Source: Flavobacterium hibernum (lineage in GTDB: Bacteria > Bacteroidota > Bacteroidia > Flavobacteriales > Flavobacteriaceae). Taken from it: a stretch of 64,000 nucleotides of DNA. The stretch spans positions 62,001 to 126,000 of the forward strand of contig NZ_JPRK01000027.1 of assembly GCF_000832125.1 (NCBI RefSeq). Reading direction: 5' to 3'. The notes under the pieces are model-generated. The model was not told the DNA's origin. It saw nothing but the letters and a program-made list of their open reading frames with translations, and made no database searches. Positions within the stretch are counted from its first letter, which is position 1, and each line of letters opens with the position of its first letter. Shown here piece after piece: positions 45,215-52,410 of this stretch. A program made the position numbers and the translations under genes.

Positions 45215-45559
45215 CTATTTTTTATGAGATTTATAATTTAAAAGATGACCCGCGATCATTCCAATTCCTCCAAAATAAATTAGATCTAAATGAATGTCCA
45301 GAATTAATTCGCTTAAAACACTAATCCAGATTAATGCCATTGAAACGACAAGAATTCCAGAAACCAATAAATTTGATTTTTTGATAATTTTAAAAATTGC
45401 AAAAAGCCCAATTGAAGCAAAAAGCAAATCGATAAAAGGATTATGGCTTAATCCTAAAGGAAGAATAGTTAGAAGAGGAAAAACCAAACAATGAATCAGA
45501 CAAACAGTCGCGCTTGAAATTCCTAAAATATCGTAAAAAGATGAGGTTGTTTTTTTCAT
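45215..45559 (-). CDS. MerC-domain membrane protein
   Basis: A 114-residue protein with four membrane segments. The MerC motif SATVCLIHCLVFPLL (Cys pair near 19-24) begins TM1, and the remaining TMs are short. MerC proteins carry heavy metals or thiols across the inner membrane; in Bacteroidota, MerC-like genes near Fur-family genes are thought to serve zinc uptake, which is inference here. Divergent from the Fur-family gene across two palindromes. Confidence 0.85.
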   Translation of the reverse strand: MKKTTSSFYDILGISSATVCLIHCLVFPLLTILPLGLSHNPFIDLLFASIGLFAIFKIIKKSNLLVSGILVVSMALIWISVLSELILDIHLDLIYFGGIGMIAGHLLNYKSHKK

Positions 45560-45578
45560 TTCTTGTATATTTGCTTAA

Positions 45579-45593
45579 TGCAATTTTGTTGCA
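45579..45593. promoter_or_regulatory. Palindrome 1 in merC-fur interval (candidate Fur-family operator)
   Basis: TGCAATTTTGTTGCA shares the pattern TGCAAnnnTGTTGC with palindrome 2. Its centre lies 36 bp from the second palindrome's. It overlaps the edge of the merC -7 element and the expected transcription start. Confidence 0.6.
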
Positions 45594-45619
45594 AATATAT
45601 ACATTTATATCAAATGCAA
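45592..45619 (-). promoter_or_regulatory. Promoter of the merC gene
   Basis: On the minus strand TTG at 45617-45619, 17-bp spacer, then TATATTTG at 45592-45599, all exact. The -33 half lies inside palindrome 2. Confidence 0.5.
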
Positions 45620-45635
45620 CATTGTTGCGTTTGAT
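45609..45635. promoter_or_regulatory. Palindrome 2, 27 bp, candidate Fur-family operator
   Basis: Arms ATCAAATGCAAC and GTTGCGTTTGAT are complementary at 11 of 12 positions around a 3-bp centre. It covers the merC -33 and is close to the fur start, so a regulator bound here could control both divergent genes. Confidence 0.7.
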
Positions 45636-45653
45636 ATTTTTAATTGATACACA

Positions 45654-46046
45654 ATGAAGATAGCTCGTAACACCACAGCAAAGACAGCAGTTCTGGAGAT
45701 TTTTGAAAAATCTAAAACCGCTTTATCACACGCAGAAATTCATAAACTTACCGAAGATTTATGCGACCGCGTAACGATTTATAGAATATTAGATCGTTTA
45801 GTAAATGATGATGTAGTGCATAAAATTGTTAATCTTGACGGGACAGTTAAATACGCAAAATGTCATCATAATGCGCAAAGAGTGCACATTCATAATCACG
45901 CACATTTTAGTTGCGAGAAATGTTTAGAGGTAACTTGTCTCGAAAATGTAAAGCCGAGTTACATCATTCCGCACAATTATAAAGTAAACGACATAAACTT
46001 TACATTATCAGGATTATGCCCAAATTGTTTAAATTCTAACATTTAA
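45654..46046 (+). CDS. Fur-family metal-responsive repressor (Zur-like)
   Basis: A 130-residue repressor. The wHTH is in KTAVLEIFEKSKTALSHAEIHKLTEDLCDRVTIYRILDRL (recognition helix RVTIYRIL). C-terminal metal site: HIHNHAHFSCEKCLEVTCLE and LCPNCL, giving two CxxC pairs for a structural zinc plus a His cluster for the sensor site. Which metal it senses cannot be read; the neighbours MerC and the palindrome type favour zinc, but iron or manganese are possible. Confidence 0.92.
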   Translation: MKIARNTTAKTAVLEIFEKSKTALSHAEIHKLTEDLCDRVTIYRILDRLVNDDVVHKIVNLDGTVKYAKCHHNAQRVHIHNHAHFSCEKCLEVTCLENVKPSYIIPHNYKVNDINFTLSGLCPNCLNSNI

Positions 46047-46048
46047 TA

Positions 46049-46064
46049 TTTAGACTCGTCTAAA
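46049..46064. promoter_or_regulatory. Perfect palindrome upstream of Nramp gene (candidate DtxR/MntR operator)
   Basis: TTTAGAC-TC-GTCTAAA has perfect 7-bp arms. It ends 7 bp before the -33 TTG of the Nramp promoter, and a DtxR-family gene is downstream of the transporter. Related half-matching sequence is at 43992-44007. Confidence 0.6.
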
Positions 46065-46071
46065 AATATTG

Positions 46072-46101
46072 TTGAGCGAATATAATTTTTCTATATATTT
46101 G
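46072..46101 (+). promoter_or_regulatory. Promoter of the Nramp gene
   Basis: TTG at 46072-46074, a 19-bp spacer, and TATATTTG at 46094-46101 match the consensus exactly; ATG is 20 bp further at 46121. Confidence 0.65.
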
Positions 46102-46120
46102 TTCAAACAACATTTTTAAA

Positions 46121-47992
46121 ATGACCAAATCGTTAGAAGAAGTTCATCAATCAGTTGCAACAGAGCATAAAAAAACAGGATTTAGAAAAATATTAGCCTT
46201 TTTGGGCCCGGCATATTTAGTAAGTGTTGGCTATATGGATCCCGGAAACTGGGCAACAGATATTGCTGGTGGTAGCCAATTTGGATATTCTTTGCTTTGG
46301 GTTTTACTAATGAGTAATTTGATGGCTTTATTGCTCCAAAGCCTAAGTGCACGTCTTGGAATTGTAACACAGCGCGATTTAGCGCAAGCCTCTCGAGAAA
46401 CTTATTCTAAGTTTATTAATTACATTTTATATTTTCTGGCAGAAATTGCTATTGCTGCCTGCGATTTAGCAGAGGTTTTAGGAATGGCCATCGGAATCAA
46501 TCTTCTTTTTGATATTCCGCTCATCGAAGGTGTTTTAATTACGGTTCTGGATACTTTTTTACTGCTTTTCCTTATCAATAAAGGGATTCGAAAAATGGAA
46601 GCTTTTATTATTGTATTAGTGGCCATTATTGGATTTTCTTTCATATTTGAAATGATCTTTGCTGAACCTGAATTAGATAAAGTAATTTATGGTTTGATTC
46701 CAACAATTCCAAATTCAGCAGCTTTGTACATCGCCATCGGAATCATTGGTGCTACTGTAATGCCGCACAACTTATACCTGCACTCCTCTTTAGTGCAAAC
46801 GCGAAAATTTGATAGAACTCCAGCGGGCATCAAACAAGCCTTAAAATACAATTTAATCGATTCAACAATTGCTTTAAATTTAGCCTTTTTTGTAAATGCT
46901 GCGATTTTAATTTTGGCCGCAGCCACATTTTACAAAAACGGAATGTTTGAAGTTGCCGAAATTCAAGATGCACATCAATTTCTTGAGCCTTTATTGGGAA
47001 CAAAATGGGCGCCCATTTTATTTGCCGTTGCATTGATTGCTGCGGGGCAAAGCTCTACCGTTACCGGGACTTTGGCTGGACAAATTGTTATGGAGGGTTA
47101 TTTGAATTTACGAATTCAGCCGTGGGTACGACGCATTATTACACGTTTAATTGCTATTGTTCCTGCCGTTGTTGTTATTTTAATTTATGGAGAAAGCGTA
47201 ACGGGAAAACTTTTAATCTTAAGTCAGGTTATTTTAAGTTTACAACTGGGGTTTGCCATTATTCCATTGATTCATTTTGTAAGCGACAAAAGTAAAATGA
47301 AAGGTTTCCATATTTCAAAAACCACTCAAATTGTAGCTTGGATTATAGCTTTAATCATTGTTTCGTTAAATGCAAAATTAGTTTACGATGAAATTAGTTC
47401 TTGGCTCGAGAATTCAAATAATCAAGCGATTATTTGGTTTACTGTTGTTCCCCTTGCATTTGGTTTTTTGGCGTTGTTGCTTTACATCATTGCAAAACCT
47501 TTTATTACCAGAGCAAAATCGAATATCGAAAACCATTCACCTCATCATTTAAAATTGCAGTATGCTCCTCAAGAAACGTACAGCAAGAAAAATATAGCCA
47601 TTTCTGTTGATTTTTCTAAGGCCGATGAGATTGCATTAAACAATGCCTTCGAACTTGGCGGAATCGACGCGCAATACACCTTAATTCACATTGTGGAAAC
47701 TGTTGGTGCATTAATGTATGGAGAAAACATAGACGATCACGAAACTACTATTGATGAAAAACTATTATTAGAATATAAGGATATGCTTTCGAAAAAGGGT
47801 TTCAAGATAGAAACGGAACTTGGTTTTGGAAAACCAAATACTGTTATTCCAACAATTATTAACCTTGGGAATTTTGATATTTTAGTAATGGGAACACACG
47901 GACACACTGGTTTAAAAGATATTTTGTTTGGTACAACTGTAGACAAATTGAGACATAAAATTTCTATACCTTTGTTGATTGTTAAAAAATAG
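46121..47992 (+). CDS. mntH: Nramp-family metal transporter fused to a UspA domain
   Basis: A 623-residue inner-membrane H+/Mn2+ (or Fe2+) symporter. The metal-binding motif MDPGNWATDIAGG is in TM1 and MPHNLYLHS in TM6; about eleven TM segments run to residue 466. A linker leads to a UspA-type domain (about 485-623) with IAISVDFSKADE and the ATP-loop-like VMGTHGHTGLKDILFG. The UspA end could sense nucleotide or stress state and modulate transport; that is inference. The gene has its own ideal promoter and a candidate operator. Confidence 0.94.
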   Translation: MTKSLEEVHQSVATEHKKTGFRKILAFLGPAYLVSVGYMDPGNWATDIAGGSQFGYSLLWVLLMSNLMALLLQSLSARLGIVTQRDLAQASRETYSKFINYILYFLAEIAIAACDLAEVLGMAIGINLLFDIPLIEGVLITVLDTFLLLFLINKGIRKMEAFIIVLVAIIGFSFIFEMIFAEPELDKVIYGLIPTIPNSAALYIAIGIIGATVMPHNLYLHSSLVQTRKFDRTPAGIKQALKYNLIDSTIALNLAFFVNAAILILAAATFYKNGMFEVAEIQDAHQFLEPLLGTKWAPILFAVALIAAGQSSTVTGTLAGQIVMEGYLNLRIQPWVRRIITRLIAIVPAVVVILIYGESVTGKLLILSQVILSLQLGFAIIPLIHFVSDKSKMKGFHISKTTQIVAWIIALIIVSLNAKLVYDEISSWLENSNNQAIIWFTVVPLAFGFLALLLYIIAKPFITRAKSNIENHSPHHLKLQYAPQETYSKKNIAISVDFSKADEIALNNAFELGGIDAQYTLIHIVETVGALMYGENIDDHETTIDEKLLLEYKDMLSKKGFKIETELGFGKPNTVIPTIINLGNFDILVMGTHGHTGLKDILFGTTVDKLRHKISIPLLIVKK

Positions 47993-48068
47993 GCTCAAAG
48001 TAACAGAGTTGCAAAGGGACAAAGATTTAAAACCTTTGAACCTCTGTCCCTTTAAATCTTTGTCCCTC
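47990..48068. repeat. GGGACAAAGATTTAAA inverted repeat
   Basis: Perfect 16-bp arms GGGACAAAGATTTAAA (48016-48031) and TTTAAATCTTTGTCCC (48051-48066), with further CTCAAAG and CTCTGTCCC partial copies. It lies between the Nramp and DtxR genes. Confidence 0.8.
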
Positions 48069-48081
48069 AAAAAGAAAAAAA

Positions 48082-48735
48082 ATGACTTTTTCAGAAGAAA
48101 ACTATCTTAAATCAATATACCACTTAACTGCTTCTCTAGATAGCGAAGTAAGTACTAATGCTATTGCCGAAATGATGGAAACCAAAGCTTCATCGGTGAC
48201 GGATATGCTTAAAAAATTAGCGGATAAAGATTTAGTGAACTATAAAAAATATCAAGGTGTTTCATTGACTGATAACGGAAAACTAGCTGCCAAAATGATT
48301 GTTCGTAAACATCGTTTATGGGAGGTTTTTTTGGTAGAGAAACTAAACTTTAGTTGGGATGAGGTTCACGATATTGCAGAACAATTGGAACACATCAAAT
48401 CTGAACAATTAATTAATCGTTTGGATGATTTTCTGGGAAATCCGACCGAAGATCCTCACGGTGATCCAATTCCGGATGCAAATGGAAGAATTATTAAAAT
48501 AGAGAAACACTTACTTTCTGAATTATCTGAAAATCAAATGGGTGTTTGTGTGGGCGTAAAAGATACTTCATCAGAATTCTTAAAATATCTGGATAAGCAA
48601 GAAATCGCTTTGGGTTCAAGAATTGAATTTCTCTCCAAAGAGTCTTTTGATTTATCTGTAAAGATTAAAGTTGACGATCGAGAATTATCGATTTCGAATA
48701 AAATTGCTTCGAATTTGTACGTGAAATTGGTTTAG
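48082..48735 (+). CDS. DtxR/MntR-family metal-dependent regulator
   Basis: A 217-residue repressor. N-terminal wHTH ENYLKSIYHL, then IAEMMETKASSVTDMLKKLADKDLVNYKKYQG with recognition helix SSVTDMLKKL, dimerisation and metal-binding region LWEVFLVEKLNFSWDEVHDIAEQLEHI, then a C-terminal SH3/FeoA-like part. The metal-site residues are not all of the MntR type, so metal preference is unknown. It lies 89 bp after mntH and probably represses it when manganese or iron is plentiful. Confidence 0.92.
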   Translation: MTFSEENYLKSIYHLTASLDSEVSTNAIAEMMETKASSVTDMLKKLADKDLVNYKKYQGVSLTDNGKLAAKMIVRKHRLWEVFLVEKLNFSWDEVHDIAEQLEHIKSEQLINRLDDFLGNPTEDPHGDPIPDANGRIIKIEKHLLSELSENQMGVCVGVKDTSSEFLKYLDKQEIALGSRIEFLSKESFDLSVKIKVDDRELSISNKIASNLYVKLV

Positions 48736-48794
48736 TCTTATTTCACAGACATTCAGGAAGTATTAACACAAAGATTTATTAAGGTTTTATTTTT

Positions 48795-48866
48795 TTGTCA
48801 GGCTGAGCGAAGTCAAAGTCCCGCAAAGTAATTCAGCAAACGAGGCTTCGACTTCGCTCAGCCTGA
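48795..48866. repeat. GTCAGGCTGAGCG hairpin repeat, copy 3
   Basis: Left arm TTGTCAGGCTGAGCGAAGTC (48795-48814), right arm GACTTCGCTCAGCCTGA (ending 48866). The centre CCCGCAAAGTAATTCAGCA is close to that of copy 2 (41592-41666), so whole elements, not only arms, are conserved. Confidence 0.83.
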
Positions 48867-48894
48867 AAAACTTTATATATCTAATAAAACTTAT

Positions 48895-49293
48895 CTATAC
48901 AATCCCCTTTTCGATCATTTCTAGCATTACTGGCGAGGCATTTTTGAATGTTGGTTCTTGCTCAATAATACTTCCCGCATTCTTTTTATTTACTTTAAAA
49001 GTCACATCATTAACTGTTGTAAATAAAAGTGCTGTTAAAAACGGATTCTTTATATAAGTTCCTAAAACTAGCAAAGCTTCGTCCAGAGTATGAATGCTTT
49101 CTATTTCTTCCGTTTTGTAACGTGTTGTTAATGAAATAGAATAGGTATTGTCTTCGTTTAAAACTAAACGGAAATAGATGTTTTTAATCTCGGTATCACC
49201 CATGGTTTTTGCCAGAGTTAGTTTGGCAAAAGTACCTGATTGAATACTCTCTTTAACGCGTTCGCAAAATAGAGCGAATATTGGTTCGTACAT
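48895..49293 (-). CDS. Unknown 132-residue protein, possible domain remnant
   Basis: I do not recognise a clear family. The pattern KNIYFRLVLNEDNTYSISLTTRYKTEEIESIHTLDEAL, then FLTALLFTTVNDVTFKVNKKNAGS, resembles the N-terminal part of a larger Bacteroidota SAM-dependent methyltransferase as I remember it; here only that part is present and the protein stops at 48895. If true, it is a shortened relative or a remnant; it may also be a stand-alone domain. The GTCAGG hairpin lies 29 bp past its stop. Confidence 0.6.
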   Translation of the reverse strand: MYEPIFALFCERVKESIQSGTFAKLTLAKTMGDTEIKNIYFRLVLNEDNTYSISLTTRYKTEEIESIHTLDEALLVLGTYIKNPFLTALLFTTVNDVTFKVNKKNAGSIIEQEPTFKNASPVMLEMIEKGIV

Positions 49294-49367
49294 TTTTTTA
49301 GTTTCTAAGGTTCTGAGATACTAAGGTTCTATATTTTTACCTTACGTATCACTGTATTGTCATTTTA

Positions 49368-49455
49368 CCGCAAAGTTACACAAAGCTTTGTATTAATTTT
49401 TTTCTTTGTGACTCTCTTTGATCCCGATACTTCGGGATTGTGCAACTCTGTGTTA
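49368..49455. repeat. CGCAAAGTTACACAAAG-type repeat with a hairpin
   Basis: Motif ACCGCAAAGTTACACAAAG and the near-complement CTTTGTGACTCTCTTTG with TGTGCAACTCTGTG flank a small hairpin TCCCGA / TCGGGA. It lies between two minus-strand genes. Confidence 0.6.
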
Positions 49456-49459
49456 TAGC

Positions 49460-50242
49460 TTATTTTCCTGTAAATTCAGCTTTTCTTTTTTCTAGAAATG
49501 CTGTTGTTCCTTCTTTAAAATCCTTTGTTCCAAAGCATTTGCCGAAAGATTTTATCTCGGTATCAAAACCGTTTTTACCATCTGTATAATTAGCATTAAT
49601 TGCTTTTATGGCTTTACTAATGGCAAATGGAGCGTTTTTAATTATTTTTTGAGCAATTCCTTCTGTAAAAGCCAAAAGTTCTGACTGAGGTACAACATGA
49701 TTCACTAAACCGTATTGTTTAGCTTCTTCTGCAGAGATCATTGCTGCGGTCATGATCATTTCCATGGCGCGACCTTTACCAACTAATTGTGGTAAACGTT
49801 GTGTTCCGCCATAACCAGGAATTAGTCCTAAAGTTACTTCTGGCAATCCCATTTTTGCATTATCTGAAGCTACTCTAAAATGACACGCCATTGCTAACTC
49901 AAGTCCGCCACCAAGCGCAAAACCATTTACGGCGGCAATTACTGGTTTCTTTAAGTTTTCGATAAAATCAAATAACTTTTCCTGACCTTCGGCAGCCAAT
50001 TGCGCTCCTTCGATAATATTATAATTTGCAAATTCAGAAATATCAGCTCCGGCAACAAATGCTTTCTCGCCGCTTCCGGTAATTATTATCACACGAACAT
50101 CATCATTTTTACCCAATAATTTAACTGCTTTACTTAAGTCGCTAATAGTCGCTTTGTTTAGAGCATTTAATTTTGTAGGTCGATTAATGGTTACGGTTGC
50201 AATTTTTTCTTCAATTGAGATTAAAAGATTTTCGTAGTTCAT
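49460..50242 (-). CDS. Enoyl-CoA hydratase/isomerase family protein
   Basis: A 260-residue crotonase-fold enzyme. The start is ATG 50242 (MNYENLLISIEEKIA); the frame continues upstream to 50314 but overlaps the kinase gene and is foreign to the family. Signatures: oxyanion-hole AFVAGADISEF, ALGGGLELAMACHFRVAS, and catalytic Glu in MGLPEVTLGLIPGYGGTQRL. Acts in beta-oxidation or amino-acid breakdown. The gene is 10 bp after the kinase gene. Confidence 0.94.
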   Translation of the reverse strand: MNYENLLISIEEKIATVTINRPTKLNALNKATISDLSKAVKLLGKNDDVRVIIITGSGEKAFVAGADISEFANYNIIEGAQLAAEGQEKLFDFIENLKKPVIAAVNGFALGGGLELAMACHFRVASDNAKMGLPEVTLGLIPGYGGTQRLPQLVGKGRAMEMIMTAAMISAEEAKQYGLVNHVVPQSELLAFTEGIAQKIIKNAPFAISKAIKAINANYTDGKNGFDTEIKSFGKCFGTKDFKEGTTAFLEKRKAEFTGK

Positions 50243-50252
50243 GACGCTAATT

Positions 50253-51725
50253 TTATGAGTTTGTGATAGGTAAAGAAACTTTAAATGTAGTTTCTTTTCC
50301 GTAAGTTGATTCAAAGGTAATTGTTCCTTTGTAATTTTCGATAATGTTTTTTATAATTCCAAGACCAAGTCCCATTCCACTGGTTTTAGTCGTAAATTTT
50401 GGCTCGAAAATTCGCCCAATATCCGATTTCTGAATTCCAATTCCGTTGTCTTTTACAGCAATCTCAACATTGTTATCTCTTCGCTTAACGGTTACCAAGA
50501 TCGATTTATGAAACTGACTTTCCGGAATTGCCTGTGTTGCATTTTTAACCAAATTGGTAATTACACGAATCAATTGTGTACGATCCATTTTTGAAATAAT
50601 TTCTTCTTCTTCACTTTCAAAAACAATATAATCTTCATTAAAAATATCCAAAGCCAATTCGACAACTTCAACCACATTTAAGGTTTCATTTTGTTGTGCC
50701 GGCATCGAAGCAAAATTCGAAAATGCCGAGGCAACCGCAGTCATGGTGTCGATTTGCTGAATTAAAGTTTCAGAATAATCATTTAGTTTTTGCTTTACAT
50801 CGGGTGCTGTAGGATCAAATTTACGCTGAAAACTCTGCACCGTCAAACGCATTGGCGTAAGCGGATTTTTAATTTCATGCGCTACTTGTTTTGCCATTTC
50901 GCGCCAAGCTTCTTCACGCTCGCTTTGCGCCAGTTTTACAGCACTGGTTTCGAGTTTCTCGACCATTCCGTTATATGCTTTGATTAGGAAATTAACCTCT
51001 TTACTATTGGCTTCTAAAACAATTTTCTCGTTTTTCTGATCCAAATTGGTTTCTTCTAATCTATCTGAAATCGTTTTAAGCGACTTAGTTATATAAGTGG
51101 AAAGGAAATAAGCCAAGGCAAATGCCACGACCAACATAAAGGAATAAACTTGACTTAACCGAATCAGGAAGGTATTTAATTCGTTGTCATAATAGCCATC
51201 GTCTTCTAAATACGGGAGATTTAAAATCCCGAGAGGCTTAAACTTTTCGTCTTTTATTAAACTGTAAGAAGATCGGTTCTTGACTCCGTCGATCGTTTTG
51301 ATATCTACAAAACGCTTTTCAATCGAGGATCGAACTAATTTGAGTATATATTCTGGAATCGGCGGTGGTGCTTTATCTACTGCAAATGATTCTTTTGAGG
51401 ATTTAAGCAGTTTCCCATCCAGACTATAGATATTAATTTCAATTTTATGAATTTGGGCTAATTCGTGAATTTTATCTTTAAAAATTAAATCTAAATTTCC
51501 CGTTTTTAAGGGATAAGTAGTAGTAGAAAGCACATAATTAATGTGTTCTTTTACTGCATTTTCCTTTCGTTCTAAACGTTCTTGATGGTATTCTTTAGCC
51601 TCAGTTTTAAACTGTATAATCGAAATTGAAGCTAATAAAACTGATGCTACAACAATCAATACGATCATCGAAAGGAAAATCCTAACACGAAGAGAAAGCA
51701 TCGACATTTTGAAGTTGTTCAGCAT
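50253..51725 (-). CDS. Membrane sensor histidine kinase, NtrY-like
   Basis: A 490-residue kinase. TM1 is at about 13-33 and TM2 near 190-210, enclosing a periplasmic sensor loop of about 150 residues. A HAMP linker (TKSLKTISDRLEET) follows, then the H-box KQVAHEIKNPLTPMRL, an N-box region NLVKNATQAIPESQ and G boxes DNGIGIQ and GMGLGLGIIKNI. Its response regulator is not adjacent. It precedes an enoyl-CoA hydratase gene by 10 bp. Confidence 0.94.
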   Translation of the reverse strand: MLNNFKMSMLSLRVRIFLSMIVLIVVASVLLASISIIQFKTEAKEYHQERLERKENAVKEHINYVLSTTTYPLKTGNLDLIFKDKIHELAQIHKIEINIYSLDGKLLKSSKESFAVDKAPPPIPEYILKLVRSSIEKRFVDIKTIDGVKNRSSYSLIKDEKFKPLGILNLPYLEDDGYYDNELNTFLIRLSQVYSFMLVVAFALAYFLSTYITKSLKTISDRLEETNLDQKNEKIVLEANSKEVNFLIKAYNGMVEKLETSAVKLAQSEREEAWREMAKQVAHEIKNPLTPMRLTVQSFQRKFDPTAPDVKQKLNDYSETLIQQIDTMTAVASAFSNFASMPAQQNETLNVVEVVELALDIFNEDYIVFESEEEEIISKMDRTQLIRVITNLVKNATQAIPESQFHKSILVTVKRRDNNVEIAVKDNGIGIQKSDIGRIFEPKFTTKTSGMGLGLGIIKNIIENYKGTITFESTYGKETTFKVSLPITNS

Positions 51726-51730
51726 ATATT

Positions 51731-51810
51731 TTAATTGTTAATTATAAATTGTTAATTATAAATTATTCTCTGGCTATCTTAAGTTCGCCATTAACAATTT
51801 ATAATTAATA
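51731..51810. repeat. AATTGTTAATTATAAATTG inverted repeat
   Basis: The left part carries two tandem copies of TTGTTAATTATAAATT, and the right part (AACAATTTATAATTAATAATT) pairs with them. The repeat fills most of the gap between the histidine kinase gene and the hemJ-like gene. Confidence 0.65.
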
Positions 51811-51818
51811 ATTTACAA

Positions 51819-52367
51819 CTATTTCTTCTCTCTAATTCTTTTGTAAAACTTAAAGCCCAGCATAAGTAAAGCTGAGAATAAAATGATCCCAACTACCCCG
51901 AAGATCCAATTGAAGGCGCTTTTTAAAACTACTAAAAAAACAACTGCAAATAATATAATTGTTGCACCTTCATTCCATAAACGCATATAGTTGCTTGAGT
52001 ATTTTACTTCATCGTTTTGTAATTGCTTAAAAATTTGATGGCATCTTAAATGATACAAATACAATAGAAAAACGAAACCTAATTTAATGTGCATCCAAGG
52101 CATTTTCAGCCAAGCGTTTCCTAAATCTGTAAAAAACAACATCCAAAAAGCAAAAATACTAGCTAAGATTGCTGACGGCCACGTAATAATGTACCACAAA
52201 CGATAACTCATTATTTTAAATTGCGCCTGTAAAATTTCCTTTTCAGGAGATGGTTTATCGTTGGCTTCAATTTGATACACAAACAAACGTACTATATTAA
52301 ACAATCCCACAAACCAAGTTAGTACGAAAATAATATGTAGCGATTTTAGATAGTTATAATATTCCAT
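51819..52367 (-). CDS. hemJ: HemJ-like protoporphyrinogen oxidase (CopD superfamily)
   Basis: A 182-residue membrane protein with about five TM helices. HemJ marks include the TM1 His in YYNYLKSLHIIFVLTWF and WPSAILASIFAFWML followed by PWMHIKLGFVFLL with His and Lys. HemJ oxidises protoporphyrinogen IX to protoporphyrin IX in bacteria that lack HemG and HemY. The location 43 bp after hemH, next to the heme biosynthesis genes, strongly supports this over a plain copper-resistance CopD. Confidence 0.87.
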   Translation of the reverse strand: MEYYNYLKSLHIIFVLTWFVGLFNIVRLFVYQIEANDKPSPEKEILQAQFKIMSYRLWYIITWPSAILASIFAFWMLFFTDLGNAWLKMPWMHIKLGFVFLLYLYHLRCHQIFKQLQNDEVKYSSNYMRLWNEGATIILFAVVFLVVLKSAFNWIFGVVGIILFSALLMLGFKFYKRIREKK

Positions 52368-52410
52368 TTTAAAGTCTTTATTCTATACTCTTTCTTCTAC
52401 TTTCTACTTT

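Noticed and set aside
50243..50314. Longer start for the enoyl-CoA hydratase
   Set aside because: The extension overlaps the histidine kinase end and the family begins at the ATG 50242.
51819..52367. Plain copper-resistance CopD
   Set aside because: The size, His/Lys positions and location 43 bp after hemH favour a HemJ-type protein; the copper reading is kept only as a fallback.
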